The notes below the pieces were generated by a model. That model ran no database searches. It had not been told where the DNA came from and saw only the letters and a list, made by a program, of their open reading frames with translations. A stretch of 31,699 bases of DNA from an uncultured Alphaproteobacteria bacterium (lineage in GTDB: Bacteria; Pseudomonadota; Alphaproteobacteria; CAAHEQ01; UBA3637), in NCBI GenBank assembly GCA_947629595.1, contig CANREI010000005.1, positions 1 to 31,699 on the forward strand. The letters run 5' to 3'. Shown here piece after piece: positions 7,772-16,373 of this stretch (position 1 is its first letter; every line of letters begins with the position of its first letter). Both the position numbers and the translations under genes were made by a program.

Positions 7772-8590
7772 TTATTCGTCCATATATTTTCTGCCCGATT
7801 TCCAATAATCGTACCCCGTCATCACCGTTAACAATGCCGCGCCCCACAGCGCCAAATGCCCGACATAATAAAACACTTCAGATAAAAAGCCGCTGAATGC
7901 CGGTTCACACACCATTAACATCGGCAAGGCCGTCATTTGACACGCTGTTTTCCATTTTGCCAACCGCGTGACCGGACAACCGACTTTAATTTCCGCCAAA
8001 AACTCTCTTAACCCCGATACCAATATTTCCCGACACAAAATAATCACGGCGGGAATAATGCCGTAATCACCCAAACGCGCCGTAAAGGCCAACATCAACA
8101 AAATAGAGCCGATTAACAGCTTGTCGGCAATGGGATCCAATACCCGCCCGAACCGCGACAGTTGATTTAAATGCCGCGCCAAATAACCGTCCATATAATC
8201 GCTGACAGCCGCCAAAATAAATAACGCGACCCCCACCCATGCGGCCATGGGCGTATCGAAGAAAAATGTAAACACAATGGCGGGAATGGCCCAAATGCGA
8301 AACAATGTGAGCATATTGGGAATATTCATTTTTTTATGCAATTTCTTCGGTGCTTGTGCGATAGCCGCTGCCACCGCCGAAGTGGTATCCGACAATGTTG
8401 CCTTCTTTTCCGCAGAATCATTCGGTTGCAACGTTATTGACGGATCGGAATCGCTTAAAACGGCTGATTTTAAAGATATTTGCTCTTCTTTCCGATTCGT
8501 TTTTAAAGCGGCATCGGTTAAGGAAGTTCCCTTTTTCTTTTTCGTTAATACTTTGTTTTTATTCTGTTTTTTAATTTGTTTGCGTGTCAT
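7772..8590 (-). CDS. pgsA: CDP-diacylglycerol-glycerol-3-phosphate 3-phosphatidyltransferase
   Basis: Makes phosphatidylglycerol phosphate from CDP-diacylglycerol and glycerol-3-phosphate in the inner membrane, the committed step to phosphatidylglycerol and cardiolipin. The CDP-alcohol phosphotransferase signature D-x2-DG-x2-AR-x8-G-x3-D-x3-D is complete (D131, D134, G135, A138, R139, G148, D152, D156), and several hydrophobic segments follow. The protein has about 87 extra residues before the usual PgsA start (MNIPNMLTLFRI at M88): Lys-rich, then Ser/Ala-rich and probably disordered. The long start is supported by AAAGGA 7 bases before ATG 8590. It lies 34 bases downstream of uvrC on the same strand, a uvrC-pgsA pair also seen in other proteobacteria. 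Confidence 0.93.
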   Translation of the reverse strand: MTRKQIKKQNKNKVLTKKKKGTSLTDAALKTNRKEEQISLKSAVLSDSDPSITLQPNDSAEKKATLSDTTSAVAAAIAQAPKKLHKKMNIPNMLTLFRIWAIPAIVFTFFFDTPMAAWVGVALFILAAVSDYMDGYLARHLNQLSRFGRVLDPIADKLLIGSILLMLAFTARLGDYGIIPAVIILCREILVSGLREFLAEIKVGCPVTRLAKWKTACQMTALPMLMVCEPAFSGFLSEVFYYVGHLALWGAALLTVMTGYDYWKSGRKYMDE

Positions 8591-8624
8591 TTTTCGTCCT
8601 TTGATATTTTTCTTTTATTATACG

Positions 8625-10442
8625 CTAATCGTGATAAAATGTATACACTTTTTTTGCAATTTTTTCATTTATTCCCTCCACATGCTTAATTTGTTCCAAC
8701 GACGCACCGGCAATGGCGCGCGGCGATCCGAAATGACGCAGCAGCATTTTTTTGCGTTTTTCGCCGATTCCTTCAATATCCAGCAAGGTTTCGTGGAACA
8801 TGTTGCGCGCCCGTCGCATGCGATGCGAACCGATGGCAAACCGATGCGCTTCATCACGCAGGCGCTGAATCAAATGAATGAGATTGCTTTTTAAATCCAA
8901 ATGAATTTCTTCGTTCGGCCGCGTTCCCAAAAACAACGTTTCTTTACCGGCATTGCGTTCAACCCCTTTGGCAACCGCCAACACGGCAATATTGTGAATA
9001 TTTAATTCGTTCATTATTTCCAATACGGCCGAAAGCTGTCCTTTTCCGCCGTCAATCAGCATGGCACTCGGCAAATTGTTTTCGCTTAATCCGCGTTTTA
9101 AACGCCGACTCATCACTTCTTTCATCATACCGAAATCATCGTTTGTTTTGGCCAGCGTTCCGTCAATGTTGAAACGCCGATAGTCTTTTTTCAAAAAGCC
9201 GTTTTGATCGGCGGCAATCATGGCGCCCACGGCAGCCGTTCCCTGCAAATGCGAGTTATCATACACTTCAACTTTAATCAATTCATCAATTTCCAACAAC
9301 GCGCGCAATTCCTCCCATACCTGAGAACCGCTTGCCTCATTTTCCAATCGTTTCAAGGTATTCAACGCATTTTGAAAGGCCTGCTCCACCCGTTTTTTCC
9401 GTCCGCCCCGATACGGCGGCTCGATAAGCCGCACCGGATAACCCGCTTTCAAGGTGAGGGCTTCCTGCAAGCCTTCTTCCGGCGACATATTTAAGAAAAT
9501 CTGCTTGGGTGCGGGAATTTTATCATAAAGCTGCATTAAATAGGAAGAAAGCGTTTCGGAAGTTTCTTCCGCCTCGTCAAACACTTGCGACACATTCCCT
9601 TCGGCATGTCCCGCGCGATAAAAAAACACCTGAACGCATATTTTGCCGTCGTTTTTTGCCAAAACGGCAATATCCGTTTGCTTGGGCATTTGATCGGAAT
9701 CGGTATCCTGAATTTGATTGAGTGCCAAAATTTTATCTCTGATAACGGCGGCTTCTTCATATTTTTCGGCAGCGGCAAGCAAATCCATTTGTTTTTGCAA
9801 CTGTTTTTGAATATGCGTTTTTTCGCCCTTTAAAAACGCCTTGGCTTCTCGAACGCTTGCCTGATACGCCTTTAAATCAATACAGGCGCAACACGGTCCG
9901 CTGCACCGTTTAATCTGATACAACAAACACGGCCTTGACCGATTGTGGAAATAGGTATTGTTACACGTTCTCAAACCGAAAATTTTTTGAAGTTCTTTTA
10001 AGGTCTGCTGCACCGCCAATCCCGATAGAAACGGGCCGAAATAAGTGCCTTTTAAGCGACGCTCACCGCGATATTTTAATAACCGCGGCACCTCTTCATC
10101 GGTCATCACGATATAGGGATAACTTTTGTCATCTTTCAACAACACGTTATAAAACGGACGAAACTTTTTAATTAAATCGTTTTCCAGCAAAAACGCTTCC
10201 GTTTCACCGGCGGTTTCAATGACCATCAAATCGGCCACTTTCGACACCATTTGCCGGATACGATCGGACAACCGTTCCGTTTGCGTATAGTTCGTGAGCC
10301 TGTTTTTTAAGTTTTTGGCTTTTCCGACATATAAAACCGTGCCGTTTTCATCGAGCATACGATAAACACCGGCTTTATGTGTCATTTTTTTGAGCTTTTG
10401 ACGCAAGAGCGCCGCGCCCCGTCGTTTTTGTTGAACCTCCAT
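8625..10442 (-). CDS. uvrC: Excinuclease ABC subunit C
   Basis: UvrC makes both incisions around DNA lesions in nucleotide excision repair with UvrA and UvrB. In order: a GIY-YIG nuclease domain (GVYRMLDENG...LYVGKAKNLK), a Cys-containing segment (CSGPCCACI), a UVR motif (AAEKYEEAAVIRDKI), an RNase H-like nuclease domain (VEVYDNSHLQG), and C-terminal helix-hairpin-helix motifs (LLDIEGIGEKRKKMLLRHFG). At 605 residues it is normal length. I chose ATG 10442 over an in-frame TTG at 10466, which falls within the promoter. The -10 ends only six bases before this ATG, so the mRNA may be leaderless; a TTG a few codons in would have the GGAGGT at the start of the gene as its ribosome site, so the exact start is not certain. 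Confidence 0.95.
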   Translation of the reverse strand: MEVQQKRRGAALLRQKLKKMTHKAGVYRMLDENGTVLYVGKAKNLKNRLTNYTQTERLSDRIRQMVSKVADLMVIETAGETEAFLLENDLIKKFRPFYNVLLKDDKSYPYIVMTDEEVPRLLKYRGERRLKGTYFGPFLSGLAVQQTLKELQKIFGLRTCNNTYFHNRSRPCLLYQIKRCSGPCCACIDLKAYQASVREAKAFLKGEKTHIQKQLQKQMDLLAAAEKYEEAAVIRDKILALNQIQDTDSDQMPKQTDIAVLAKNDGKICVQVFFYRAGHAEGNVSQVFDEAEETSETLSSYLMQLYDKIPAPKQIFLNMSPEEGLQEALTLKAGYPVRLIEPPYRGGRKKRVEQAFQNALNTLKRLENEASGSQVWEELRALLEIDELIKVEVYDNSHLQGTAAVGAMIAADQNGFLKKDYRRFNIDGTLAKTNDDFGMMKEVMSRRLKRGLSENNLPSAMLIDGGKGQLSAVLEIMNELNIHNIAVLAVAKGVERNAGKETLFLGTRPNEEIHLDLKSNLIHLIQRLRDEAHRFAIGSHRMRRARNMFHETLLDIEGIGEKRKKMLLRHFGSPRAIAGASLEQIKHVEGINEKIAKKVYTFYHD

Positions 10443-10448
10443 ACGGTT

Positions 10449-10476
10449 ATAATATGCCGATTTCAAAAAAAATCAA
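10449..10476 (-). promoter_or_regulatory. uvrC promoter, predicted leaderless start
   Basis: Minus-strand TTGATT-N16-TATTAT, with ATG 10442 six bases after the -10. Transcription would therefore begin at or next to the start codon. Confidence 0.6.
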
Positions 10477-10565
10477 CGAATATTCTAAAATTCATATAAA
10501 AAAAGAGGCTTTGTTTATCATCTGTTAAGGTTTTATCTGTATACTCTTTACAAAGCGAGGTAAAA

Positions 10566-12335
10566 ATGCGTTTATTTATTTTATTGTTTTTTTTCGTTTT
10601 CGGCTGGGCACTCAATGCCGAAAGTGCGGTATCGTCTTTGGTTGCCGATACTTCCAGCGGGCTGATTTATGAATCGAAAAATGCTTCCGTTCGGCAATAT
10701 CCGGCCTCTTTAACGAAAGTAATGACGTTATATTTAACCTTCAATGCGTTGGAAAACGGCTTACTCAAAATGGACGACAGATTGCCGATTTCGGCCCATG
10801 CGGCCAAACAACCGCGCTCCAAAATGTTTTTAAAGCGGGGCGATACCATTCGGGTGAAAGATGCCGTGATGGCGTTAATTATCAAATCGGCGAATGATGC
10901 CGCCGTTGTGTTGGCGGAAGCGTTGGCGCCGTCGGAAGCCGATTTTGCCAAAATGATGACGGATGTTGCCCGTCAATTGGGTTTAAAGAACACACAATTT
11001 CGAAACGCCTCGGGTCTGCATCACCCCGAACAAGTCACAACCGCACGCGATATGGCGGTTTTAACCATTGCTTTAATCAATCATTTTCCGCAATATTATA
11101 AATTGTTTTCACAGGAAAGTTTTTGGTATCGGGGAAAGGAATACAAAACGCATAATCACGTCACGCAAAAATATGCCGGCGCGGAGGGGTTAAAAACCGG
11201 TTATGTGGCCGCCGTGGGGTATAATATTATTTCAACGGCAAAGCGAAAAAACAACAGATTGGTATCGGTTGTAATCGGACAAAAAACGGGCGCCATTCGC
11301 GACAAGCAGGTTATGGGATTGTTGGATCGCGGCTTTACGGCAACGCAAAAACCGCGTTCGGTGTTACAAAAATTAAAAAATCAAGGGAAATATACCTCTT
11401 TAAACAATTCGGTTCAAAAGCCGAATATGACAAAATATTTAAAAATTATGCAAAAGCGGTTAGCTTCAACGAAAAAGCAATCCGACAGCGTTACCAAAGC
11501 CCGCATTAACACCTTATCAAAGCCCAAAACCGTTGCCCGGGCAAAAGCGCCGATTGAGGAAGAAATAGAGCAAGGCGATAACAATCAGGAAGAAAGCGAA
11601 GCATCACAAGCGGCAGTCGCAGCAGAAAAAGCGGCAACACCCGCAGCCGAACCGACGGAAAACCCGGCCAAAACAATATCGGAGCAGGAAAAAGAAGCCC
11701 CTGTTGTCCCGACACCGCTTCCCGAACCCTCTGAAACACCGGCACCAACCGAACCTGCGGCAGCACCCGTAGCGTCTGAATCACTTCCCGCGCCGACACA
11801 AGCCCCCGAAGCACCGGCAGTGCCTGAAACGCCGGCGTTACCCGAACCTGACCCGGCAGAACCCGCCGCACCTGAAACAGCGGCCTCAACGCAACCGGCA
11901 CAAACTGCCGAGCCGACCGTCGCACCGGATTCGGCGGCAGCACCCGTGCCCCAACAAACTGCCGAGCCGATTGTCACACCGGATTCGGCGGCAGCATCCG
12001 CGCCTCAACAAGCCACCGAACCGACACCCGCACCTCTCCAACAAGTTGCCGAGCCGACACCGGAACCAAAATCTGCCGTCCAAACACCGAAAGCCGAAAA
12101 GAAAAAGCCCGGCAAATGGGGTATTCAAGTCGGCGCGTTTTCCAATATGAGTCGGGCGCAAACGCAAGCCGAAAAAGCGCAGCGGGCGGGGCATTTTGAC
12201 AACACCGTTGTTAAAGTTACGCAAAGCAACAATATCTTTCGGGCGCGCCTTTACGGTTTTCAAAGCAATCAGCAGGCCTCTCAAGCGTGTCGCAAGCTGA
12301 AAGCCAAAAATATACAGTGTTTGCCGGTATTATAA
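10566..12335 (+). CDS. dacA: D-alanyl-D-alanine carboxypeptidase (PBP5 type) with SPOR domain
   Basis: A periplasmic peptidase that trims the terminal D-Ala of peptidoglycan stem peptides. A signal peptide covers about residues 1-20. The penicillin-binding motifs are S48-L-T-K51, S108-A-N110 and K210-T-G212. Residues ~330-515 form a long Pro/Ala/Glu linker containing a perfect-length 18-residue tandem repeat. The last ~70 residues (KWGIQVGAFSN...) are a SPOR domain, which binds denuded glycan at the division septum. The PBP5 family usually ends with an amphipathic membrane helix; here SPOR appears to replace the anchor, an arrangement known in alphaproteobacteria. GAGG lies 7 bases before the ATG. 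A TATACT -10 is visible at 10540-10545 but no convincing -35. dacA is used as a family name; the exact paralogue is unknown. Confidence 0.92.
   Translation: MRLFILLFFFVFGWALNAESAVSSLVADTSSGLIYESKNASVRQYPASLTKVMTLYLTFNALENGLLKMDDRLPISAHAAKQPRSKMFLKRGDTIRVKDAVMALIIKSANDAAVVLAEALAPSEADFAKMMTDVARQLGLKNTQFRNASGLHHPEQVTTARDMAVLTIALINHFPQYYKLFSQESFWYRGKEYKTHNHVTQKYAGAEGLKTGYVAAVGYNIISTAKRKNNRLVSVVIGQKTGAIRDKQVMGLLDRGFTATQKPRSVLQKLKNQGKYTSLNNSVQKPNMTKYLKIMQKRLASTKKQSDSVTKARINTLSKPKTVARAKAPIEEEIEQGDNNQEESEASQAAVAAEKAATPAAEPTENPAKTISEQEKEAPVVPTPLPEPSETPAPTEPAAAPVASESLPAPTQAPEAPAVPETPALPEPDPAEPAAPETAASTQPAQTAEPTVAPDSAAAPVPQQTAEPIVTPDSAAASAPQQATEPTPAPLQQVAEPTPEPKSAVQTPKAEKKKPGKWGIQVGAFSNMSRAQTQAEKAQRAGHFDNTVVKVTQSNNIFRARLYGFQSNQQASQACRKLKAKNIQCLPVL
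11901..12008 (+). repeat. 54-bp tandem repeat in the carboxypeptidase linker
   Basis: Two in-frame copies (11901-11954 and 11955-12008) encode QTAEPxVxPDSAAAxxPQ. They are similar enough for slippage to change linker length. Confidence 0.85.
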
Positions 12336-12403
12336 AAACCGTTTTTAAGTCATCAACGCAATCGAACCGATTCCGCACATCGAACGGCAGGGAAAAACGT
12401 TGC

Positions 12404-12601
12404 TTACTCCATCATATGCCGCACAATGCCGAGCCATGCCGCGGCGGCGCACAGAACCAAAATCCAGCCGAACGTCACAAGTTGCATTTCGGGCGTGCCG
12501 ACTAATTTTTCGGCGCACCCTTTAACGAATTTCGGGGCAACAATATAAGAAACCCCTTTGATAATCATCATTAAAATAACAACGGTAAAAAATAATTTCA
12601 T
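12404..12601 (-). CDS. Small membrane protein, DUF2065 (YjeT-like)
   Basis: The 65-residue product has two hydrophobic segments (about residues 3-20 and 42-58) around a short loop with an APKF motif, the arrangement of the DUF2065/YjeT inner-membrane proteins of unknown role. ATG 12601 is preferred over an earlier in-frame start because AAGGA lies about 9 bases upstream and the -10 sits just before that. It is convergent with the carboxypeptidase gene and divergent from folA. Confidence 0.8.
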   Translation of the reverse strand: MKLFFTVVILMMIIKGVSYIVAPKFVKGCAEKLVGTPEMQLVTFGWILVLCAAAAWLGIVRHMME

Positions 12602-12623
12602 TTTTTTTGATCCTTTATCGTTT

Positions 12624-12652
12624 ATTATAACGCATTCGAAAAAATAAATCAA
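12624..12652 (-). promoter_or_regulatory. Promoter of the DUF2065 gene
   Basis: Minus-strand TTGATT-N17-TATAAT, close upstream of ATG 12601. Confidence 0.8.
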
Positions 12653-12667
12653 GTCTCTCTTTTTTTA

Positions 12668-12696
12668 TGGACAAATCATATTCAATCGGTTAGAAT
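12668..12696 (+). promoter_or_regulatory. Promoter of folA-thyA
   Basis: TGGACA-N17-TAGAAT, 20 bases before the folA start and divergent from the DUF2065 promoter. Confidence 0.7.
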
Positions 12697-12716
12697 GGGA
12701 AAAAAGGAGGCAACAA

Positions 12717-13289
12717 ATGAAAGCAGTTATCTGGTGTCGGCATGACGGCGATAACGTTATCGGTATCGGACCAAATATTCCGTGGCACATTAAAAGCGAT
12801 TTCAAGCGTTTTCATCGCGTCACGGCGCAGCACAGCATTATTGTAGGGCAAAACACCTATGAAACCTTTCCCAATCGCACGTTACCCGATCGAAAAATTT
12901 ATGTGTTATCGTTTGACAAGGCTTATGAAGTGGCCGATCGAAAGAATCACCGCCTGATAACTAATGTTCATTATTTTGCGCAGCTTCCCGATTCGGAAGA
13001 AGTTTACATTTCGGGCGGAGCGGGCATATATCGTTTGTTTTTATCCGATATTGATTTAGCGCCCGACTATATTATCGATTGTTGTTATTTGGGCGAAATG
13101 AACACCGATCTGGTGGGCGAGCGTATTGATGTAACGCCGTGTGTTGAATTTATGAATAATCATTATACCACCTATGAAAAATCTTTAATTGAAGATAACG
13201 TGTTGGTGACTTTACGGCTCAAAAAGAACACGGCGCATCATTTAAAAACAACCATTGATTTATGGCGGCGCATTGCCGATAACAGCTAA
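12717..13289 (+). CDS. folA: Dihydrofolate reductase
   Basis: Reduces dihydrofolate to tetrahydrofolate with NADPH, regenerating the folate used by the ThyA encoded next. Family features are the IGPNIPWHIKSD substrate loop (W23, D28), the VGQNTYETFP cofactor segment, the LPDRKIYVLS strand and VYISGGAGIY. At 190 residues it is somewhat longer than the usual ~160. AAGGAGG lies at ideal distance before the ATG. The stop is 16 bases before thyA, so the two are co-transcribed, in the order folA-thyA rather than the more common thyA-folA. Confidence 0.93.
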   Translation: MKAVIWCRHDGDNVIGIGPNIPWHIKSDFKRFHRVTAQHSIIVGQNTYETFPNRTLPDRKIYVLSFDKAYEVADRKNHRLITNVHYFAQLPDSEEVYISGGAGIYRLFLSDIDLAPDYIIDCCYLGEMNTDLVGERIDVTPCVEFMNNHYTTYEKSLIEDNVLVTLRLKKNTAHHLKTTIDLWRRIADNS

Positions 13290-13305
13290 CCGTTCGGAGA
13301 AAAAA

Positions 13306-14091
13306 ATGAAACAATATTTAGATTTACTTAAACATATTTATGAAACGGGCGTTGATAAGCCCAATCGCACGGGCATTGACACGCGCAGCGTTTTCGGCGC
13401 GCAAATGCGGTTTGATTTATCGCAAGGCTTTCCGTTGGTCACAACAAAAAAAGTGCATTTAAAGTCAATTATTTACGAACTTTTATGGCTTATTTCGGGA
13501 AACACCAACATTCGCTTTTTGCAAGAACACGGCGTGCGTATTTGGAACGAATGGGCTGATGAAAACGGCAATTTGGGGCCGGTTTACGGGGCGCAATGGC
13601 GCAATTTTAACGGCGAAGGCATTGATCAATTAAAAGATGTGATTGAGCGCTTAAAAACAAACCCGAATGACCGACGTATGATTGTCACGGCCTGGAATCC
13701 GGCGCAAATTAACAAAATGGCTCTACCGCCGTGTCACGCTTTTTTTCAATTTTACACGGCGAACGGCAAACTGTCGTGTCAACTTTATCAGCGTTCGTGC
13801 GATATGTTTTTAGGGGTGCCGTTTAACATTGCCTCTTATGCGCTTCTCACCATGATGGTGGCGCAGGTTACGGGTTTTCAGCCGGGTGAATTTATTCACA
13901 CGCTCGGCGATGCGCACATTTATCACAATCATTTTGAGCAGGTTCAAACGCAGCTTGCGCGCACGCCTTATCCTTTGCCGCACATGAAAATAAACCCGCA
14001 AGTTAAAGATATCGATTCTTTTTGCTATGAAGATTTTGAATTACAAAACTATCAATGTCACCCGGTTCTTTCGGGAACGGTGGCGGTATAA
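13306..14091 (+). CDS. thyA: Thymidylate synthase
   Basis: Methylates dUMP to dTMP using methylenetetrahydrofolate, producing dihydrofolate for FolA. The catalytic cysteine is C143 in LPPCHAFFQFY, followed by RSCDMFLGVPFNIASYALL-type folate/dUMP contacts and LGDAHIYHNH. At 261 residues it matches the E. coli enzyme in length. ATG 13306 is chosen because GGAGA lies 7 bases upstream; an earlier in-frame ATG is inside folA. Confidence 0.97.
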   Translation: MKQYLDLLKHIYETGVDKPNRTGIDTRSVFGAQMRFDLSQGFPLVTTKKVHLKSIIYELLWLISGNTNIRFLQEHGVRIWNEWADENGNLGPVYGAQWRNFNGEGIDQLKDVIERLKTNPNDRRMIVTAWNPAQINKMALPPCHAFFQFYTANGKLSCQLYQRSCDMFLGVPFNIASYALLTMMVAQVTGFQPGEFIHTLGDAHIYHNHFEQVQTQLARTPYPLPHMKINPQVKDIDSFCYEDFELQNYQCHPVLSGTVAV

Positions 14092-14106
14092 AAAGAGGCG
14101 CACATC

Positions 14107-14940
14107 ATGACGGATATGGCTATTTGTTACGATTTTGACGAAACGCTCATTATCGGGAATATGCAGGAATATGACTGTTTAAAAACGCTGGGTGAAAATT
14201 CGGCGGATTTTTGGAAAGAATCCAACCGATTGGCTACGCAAAAGCAAATGGATAAAATTGCCTCTTACATGTATTTAATTTTAGAGCGCGCACGCGAAAA
14301 AAAGATAAATCTGACCAAAAAAGCCTTTCAAAACTTCGGAAAAAACATTCAATTCTATGCGGGCGTGACCGATTGGTTTCAACGCATAAACGCTTATGCG
14401 GCTTTGAAAGGCATTCATATGAAGCATTATATTATTTCCTCGGGCTTAAAAGAAATGATTGAGGGAACGGGCATTGCCAAAGAGTTTCAAAACATTTTTG
14501 CTTCATCGTTTTTATATGATGCCGATAATCACCCGATTTGGCCGGCCGTTGTGTTGAATTACACCAGTAAAACGCAATTTTTGTTTCGCATTAACAAAGG
14601 ATGTGAAGATATTACCGATGATGAAAGCATTAACAAGCTGATTCCCGAGCCGGATCGGGCTGTTCCTTTTACGCATATGATTTATATCGGTGACGGTGAT
14701 ACCGATGTTCCCTGTATGCGCATTGTGAAAGAACACGGCGGGCATGCCATAGCGGTTTATAATCCGCAAAAGAAAGCAGGCAAAGAAACGGCGCGGCATT
14801 TGGCCGTTGATGATCGGGTTCATATTTTACTGCCGGCCGATTATCGGGAAAATCAGCCTTTGGAGCAATATGTTCACGCGCTCATTGACAAAGTGGCCGC
14901 CGATGTGCATGTGCAAAAGCTTGAAAAAGAACGCGCCTGA
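14107..14940 (+). CDS. HAD-superfamily hydrolase
   Basis: The 277-residue product starts with the HAD motif I YDFDETL (nucleophile D9, acid D11). It has an IISSG motif II, a lysine around SKTQF and the metal-binding GDGDTDVP motif near residue 200. The long insertion between motifs I and II (about residues 20-110) is helical and suggests a phosphoserine-phosphatase-like cap. The substrate is unknown. It starts 15 bases after thyA with GAGG upstream, so it is probably the third gene of the folA operon; a nucleotide or folate phosphatase role is only a guess from position. Confidence 0.88.
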   Translation: MTDMAICYDFDETLIIGNMQEYDCLKTLGENSADFWKESNRLATQKQMDKIASYMYLILERAREKKINLTKKAFQNFGKNIQFYAGVTDWFQRINAYAALKGIHMKHYIISSGLKEMIEGTGIAKEFQNIFASSFLYDADNHPIWPAVVLNYTSKTQFLFRINKGCEDITDDESINKLIPEPDRAVPFTHMIYIGDGDTDVPCMRIVKEHGGHAIAVYNPQKKAGKETARHLAVDDRVHILLPADYRENQPLEQYVHALIDKVAADVHVQKLEKERA

Positions 14941-15033
14941 AAAGCAAAAAGAAAAAAGCGAAGAAAATCTGAAAAGCGGGAAAAAACAAAACCGCCGAAA
15001 GCTTTATCAACATTAAAAAAAGCTTAAAAAAAA

Positions 15034-15066
15034 CGGAGCAGGTGAAACGCTGCTCCGCTTTTTTGG
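15034..15066. terminator. Bidirectional rho-independent terminator
   Basis: A CGGAGCAG/CTGCTCCG hairpin with a T-run on both strands. It ends the folA-thyA-HAD operon and the minus-strand pilin 15081-15506. The same stem recurs at 16374-16406 after the paralogous pilin. Confidence 0.92.
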
Positions 15067-15080
15067 TTATGTGCCAAACA

Positions 15081-15506
15081 TTAGCTTTGTTTAAGTACAA
15101 GGTTTATCTTCTTATCGGTACAAGCTTCGGTTTTGCCTAAAATGCTGGCCGCGGCTTTACAAACGTCAACACTCGGGAAAGTAACATCCATCGTAACGCT
15201 GTCAGCAGAAATAGTCGGCTCGCCAAAAGTAGTATCGGCAGGTAAATCACCCAGACCGCTCTCATCAAAGTCCGGTGCATCATACCCCGAGCCCTCATCC
15301 GCAGAAGAATGTGTTGCATCATAAGTTTGTTTACCTGCATATAAGATAACAGCATATTTTGTGGCTCTATCTAAAATTTCGTTTGCCCGATAGCGGTTCA
15401 TTGCCATAGAGTAGCCGGCAATACCGCCGATTGATAAAACGCCGATAATAGCTAAAACGCCAAGCATTTCAACCATTGACCGACCAGATTCTTGAGTTTT
15501 TTTCAT
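15081..15506 (-). CDS. Short type IV pilin-like protein 1
   Basis: The 141-residue product has an 8-residue leader and a class III prepilin site, SG|RSMVEM, with Glu at +5, then a hydrophobic helix (about residues 13-35) for membrane retention and filament packing. The globular part has two Cys near the C-terminus (VCKAAASILGKTEAC), placed like a pilin disulphide loop. AAGGA lies 9 bases before the ATG. The first 45 codons are almost identical in nucleotides to pilin 15914-16348, while the rest has diverged. It is transcribed from the left half of element B. No assembly ATPase or prepilin peptidase is in the window, so whether it forms a pilus or pseudopilus is open. Confidence 0.9.
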   Translation of the reverse strand: MKKTQESGRSMVEMLGVLAIIGVLSIGGIAGYSMAMNRYRANEILDRATKYAVILYAGKQTYDATHSSADEGSGYDAPDFDESGLGDLPADTTFGEPTISADSVTMDVTFPSVDVCKAAASILGKTEACTDKKINLVLKQS

Positions 15507-15623
15507 GGTCTTTGTCCTTTCAGTTAACCTGATTTTCCTCTTCCCCGAAGAAGAAAATAATTCTTTTTTTTAAGGTTTTCACACCTTTTTTTCGTATCGG
15601 AAAGAAATTTTCCTTCCTTACAT

Positions 15624-15799
15624 AGTATAAAAAAAACGTACCTTTAATGCAACGATTTTTTCGATAGTTTTCAAGCACTTATTTTTAACCAATCAACCGA
15701 GGTATAACCTGTTGAAAATAAAGATTTTTCAAAAAAAATAAAAATTTTTTAAAAATTTTAAAAAAAAGTGTTGCAAAAATCGTACGTTTTTTTTATAAT
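15624..15799. promoter_or_regulatory. Bidirectional promoter, regulatory element B
   Basis: Two divergent promoters: minus TTGCAT-N17-TATACT (15624-15652) for pilin 1 and plus TTGCAA-N17-TATAAT (15771-15799) for pilin 2. Each spacer carries a GTACGT core (GGTACGT on the left, CGTACG on the right) followed by a T-run. This is the only one of the five elements in which both sides have a good -10. The ~115-bp AT-rich centre matches element A almost base for base. The long 5' leaders on both sides (about 110 bases) end in the same AAAGGACAAAGACC before the ATG. Confidence 0.9.
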
Positions 15800-15913
15800 A
15801 AGAATTGGAGGAAGTGTTTTTCTTCCAAACAAACAAAGGTTATAAAAAGCCTTAAAAACTTAAATTTTTTCGCTTAGGAAGCGGAAAAATAACATAACGA
15901 AAGGACAAAGACC

Positions 15914-16348
15914 ATGAAAAAAACTCAAGAATCCGGTCGGTCAATGGTTGAAATGCTGGGCGTTTTAGCCATTATCGGCGTTTTATCAATCGGCGGTATT
16001 GCCGGCTATTCTATGGCCATGAACCGCTATCGGGCCAATGAAGTATTAGATGCTGCTTCAAAATATGCCGTTATTGTTTATGCCGGTGCGCAAACCTATG
16101 CGGCAACACATAACTCAACATTGGGAACAAGCTATACAGCACCTTCTCTTGCAGAGGCCGGCTTAAACGGAAATCTTCCCAGTGATGTTAAAATTGAGGT
16201 TGCAGCATCTTCAGGAATTGCAGAGGATGGTATTACTTTAGATATTACATTCCCGTCTGACGCCGTTTGCAATGCCGGAGCCAGTATTTTAGGCGAAGGG
16301 ACATGTTCGGATTCGAAAATAACAGGCGTTAAATTCAAACAAAGCTGA
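15914..16348 (+). CDS. Short type IV pilin-like protein 2
   Basis: A 144-residue paralogue of pilin 1 with an identical leader, prepilin site (SG|RSMVEM, Glu +5) and hydrophobic helix. The globular part differs but keeps the paired Cys near the end (VCNAGASILGEGTC). The same ribosome binding site sequence precedes the ATG. It is transcribed from the right half of element B and ends at its own terminator. Keeping two diverged copies under one bidirectional promoter suggests paired major/minor subunits or alternative antigens. Confidence 0.9.
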   Translation: MKKTQESGRSMVEMLGVLAIIGVLSIGGIAGYSMAMNRYRANEVLDAASKYAVIVYAGAQTYAATHNSTLGTSYTAPSLAEAGLNGNLPSDVKIEVAASSGIAEDGITLDITFPSDAVCNAGASILGEGTCSDSKITGVKFKQS

Positions 16349-16373
16349 TGCTTGGCACATAAACCAAAAAAAG

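Noticed and set aside
11506..12284. Antisense open frames opposite the carboxypeptidase linker
   Set aside because: They are low-complexity shadows of the Pro/Ala-rich linker without start signals.
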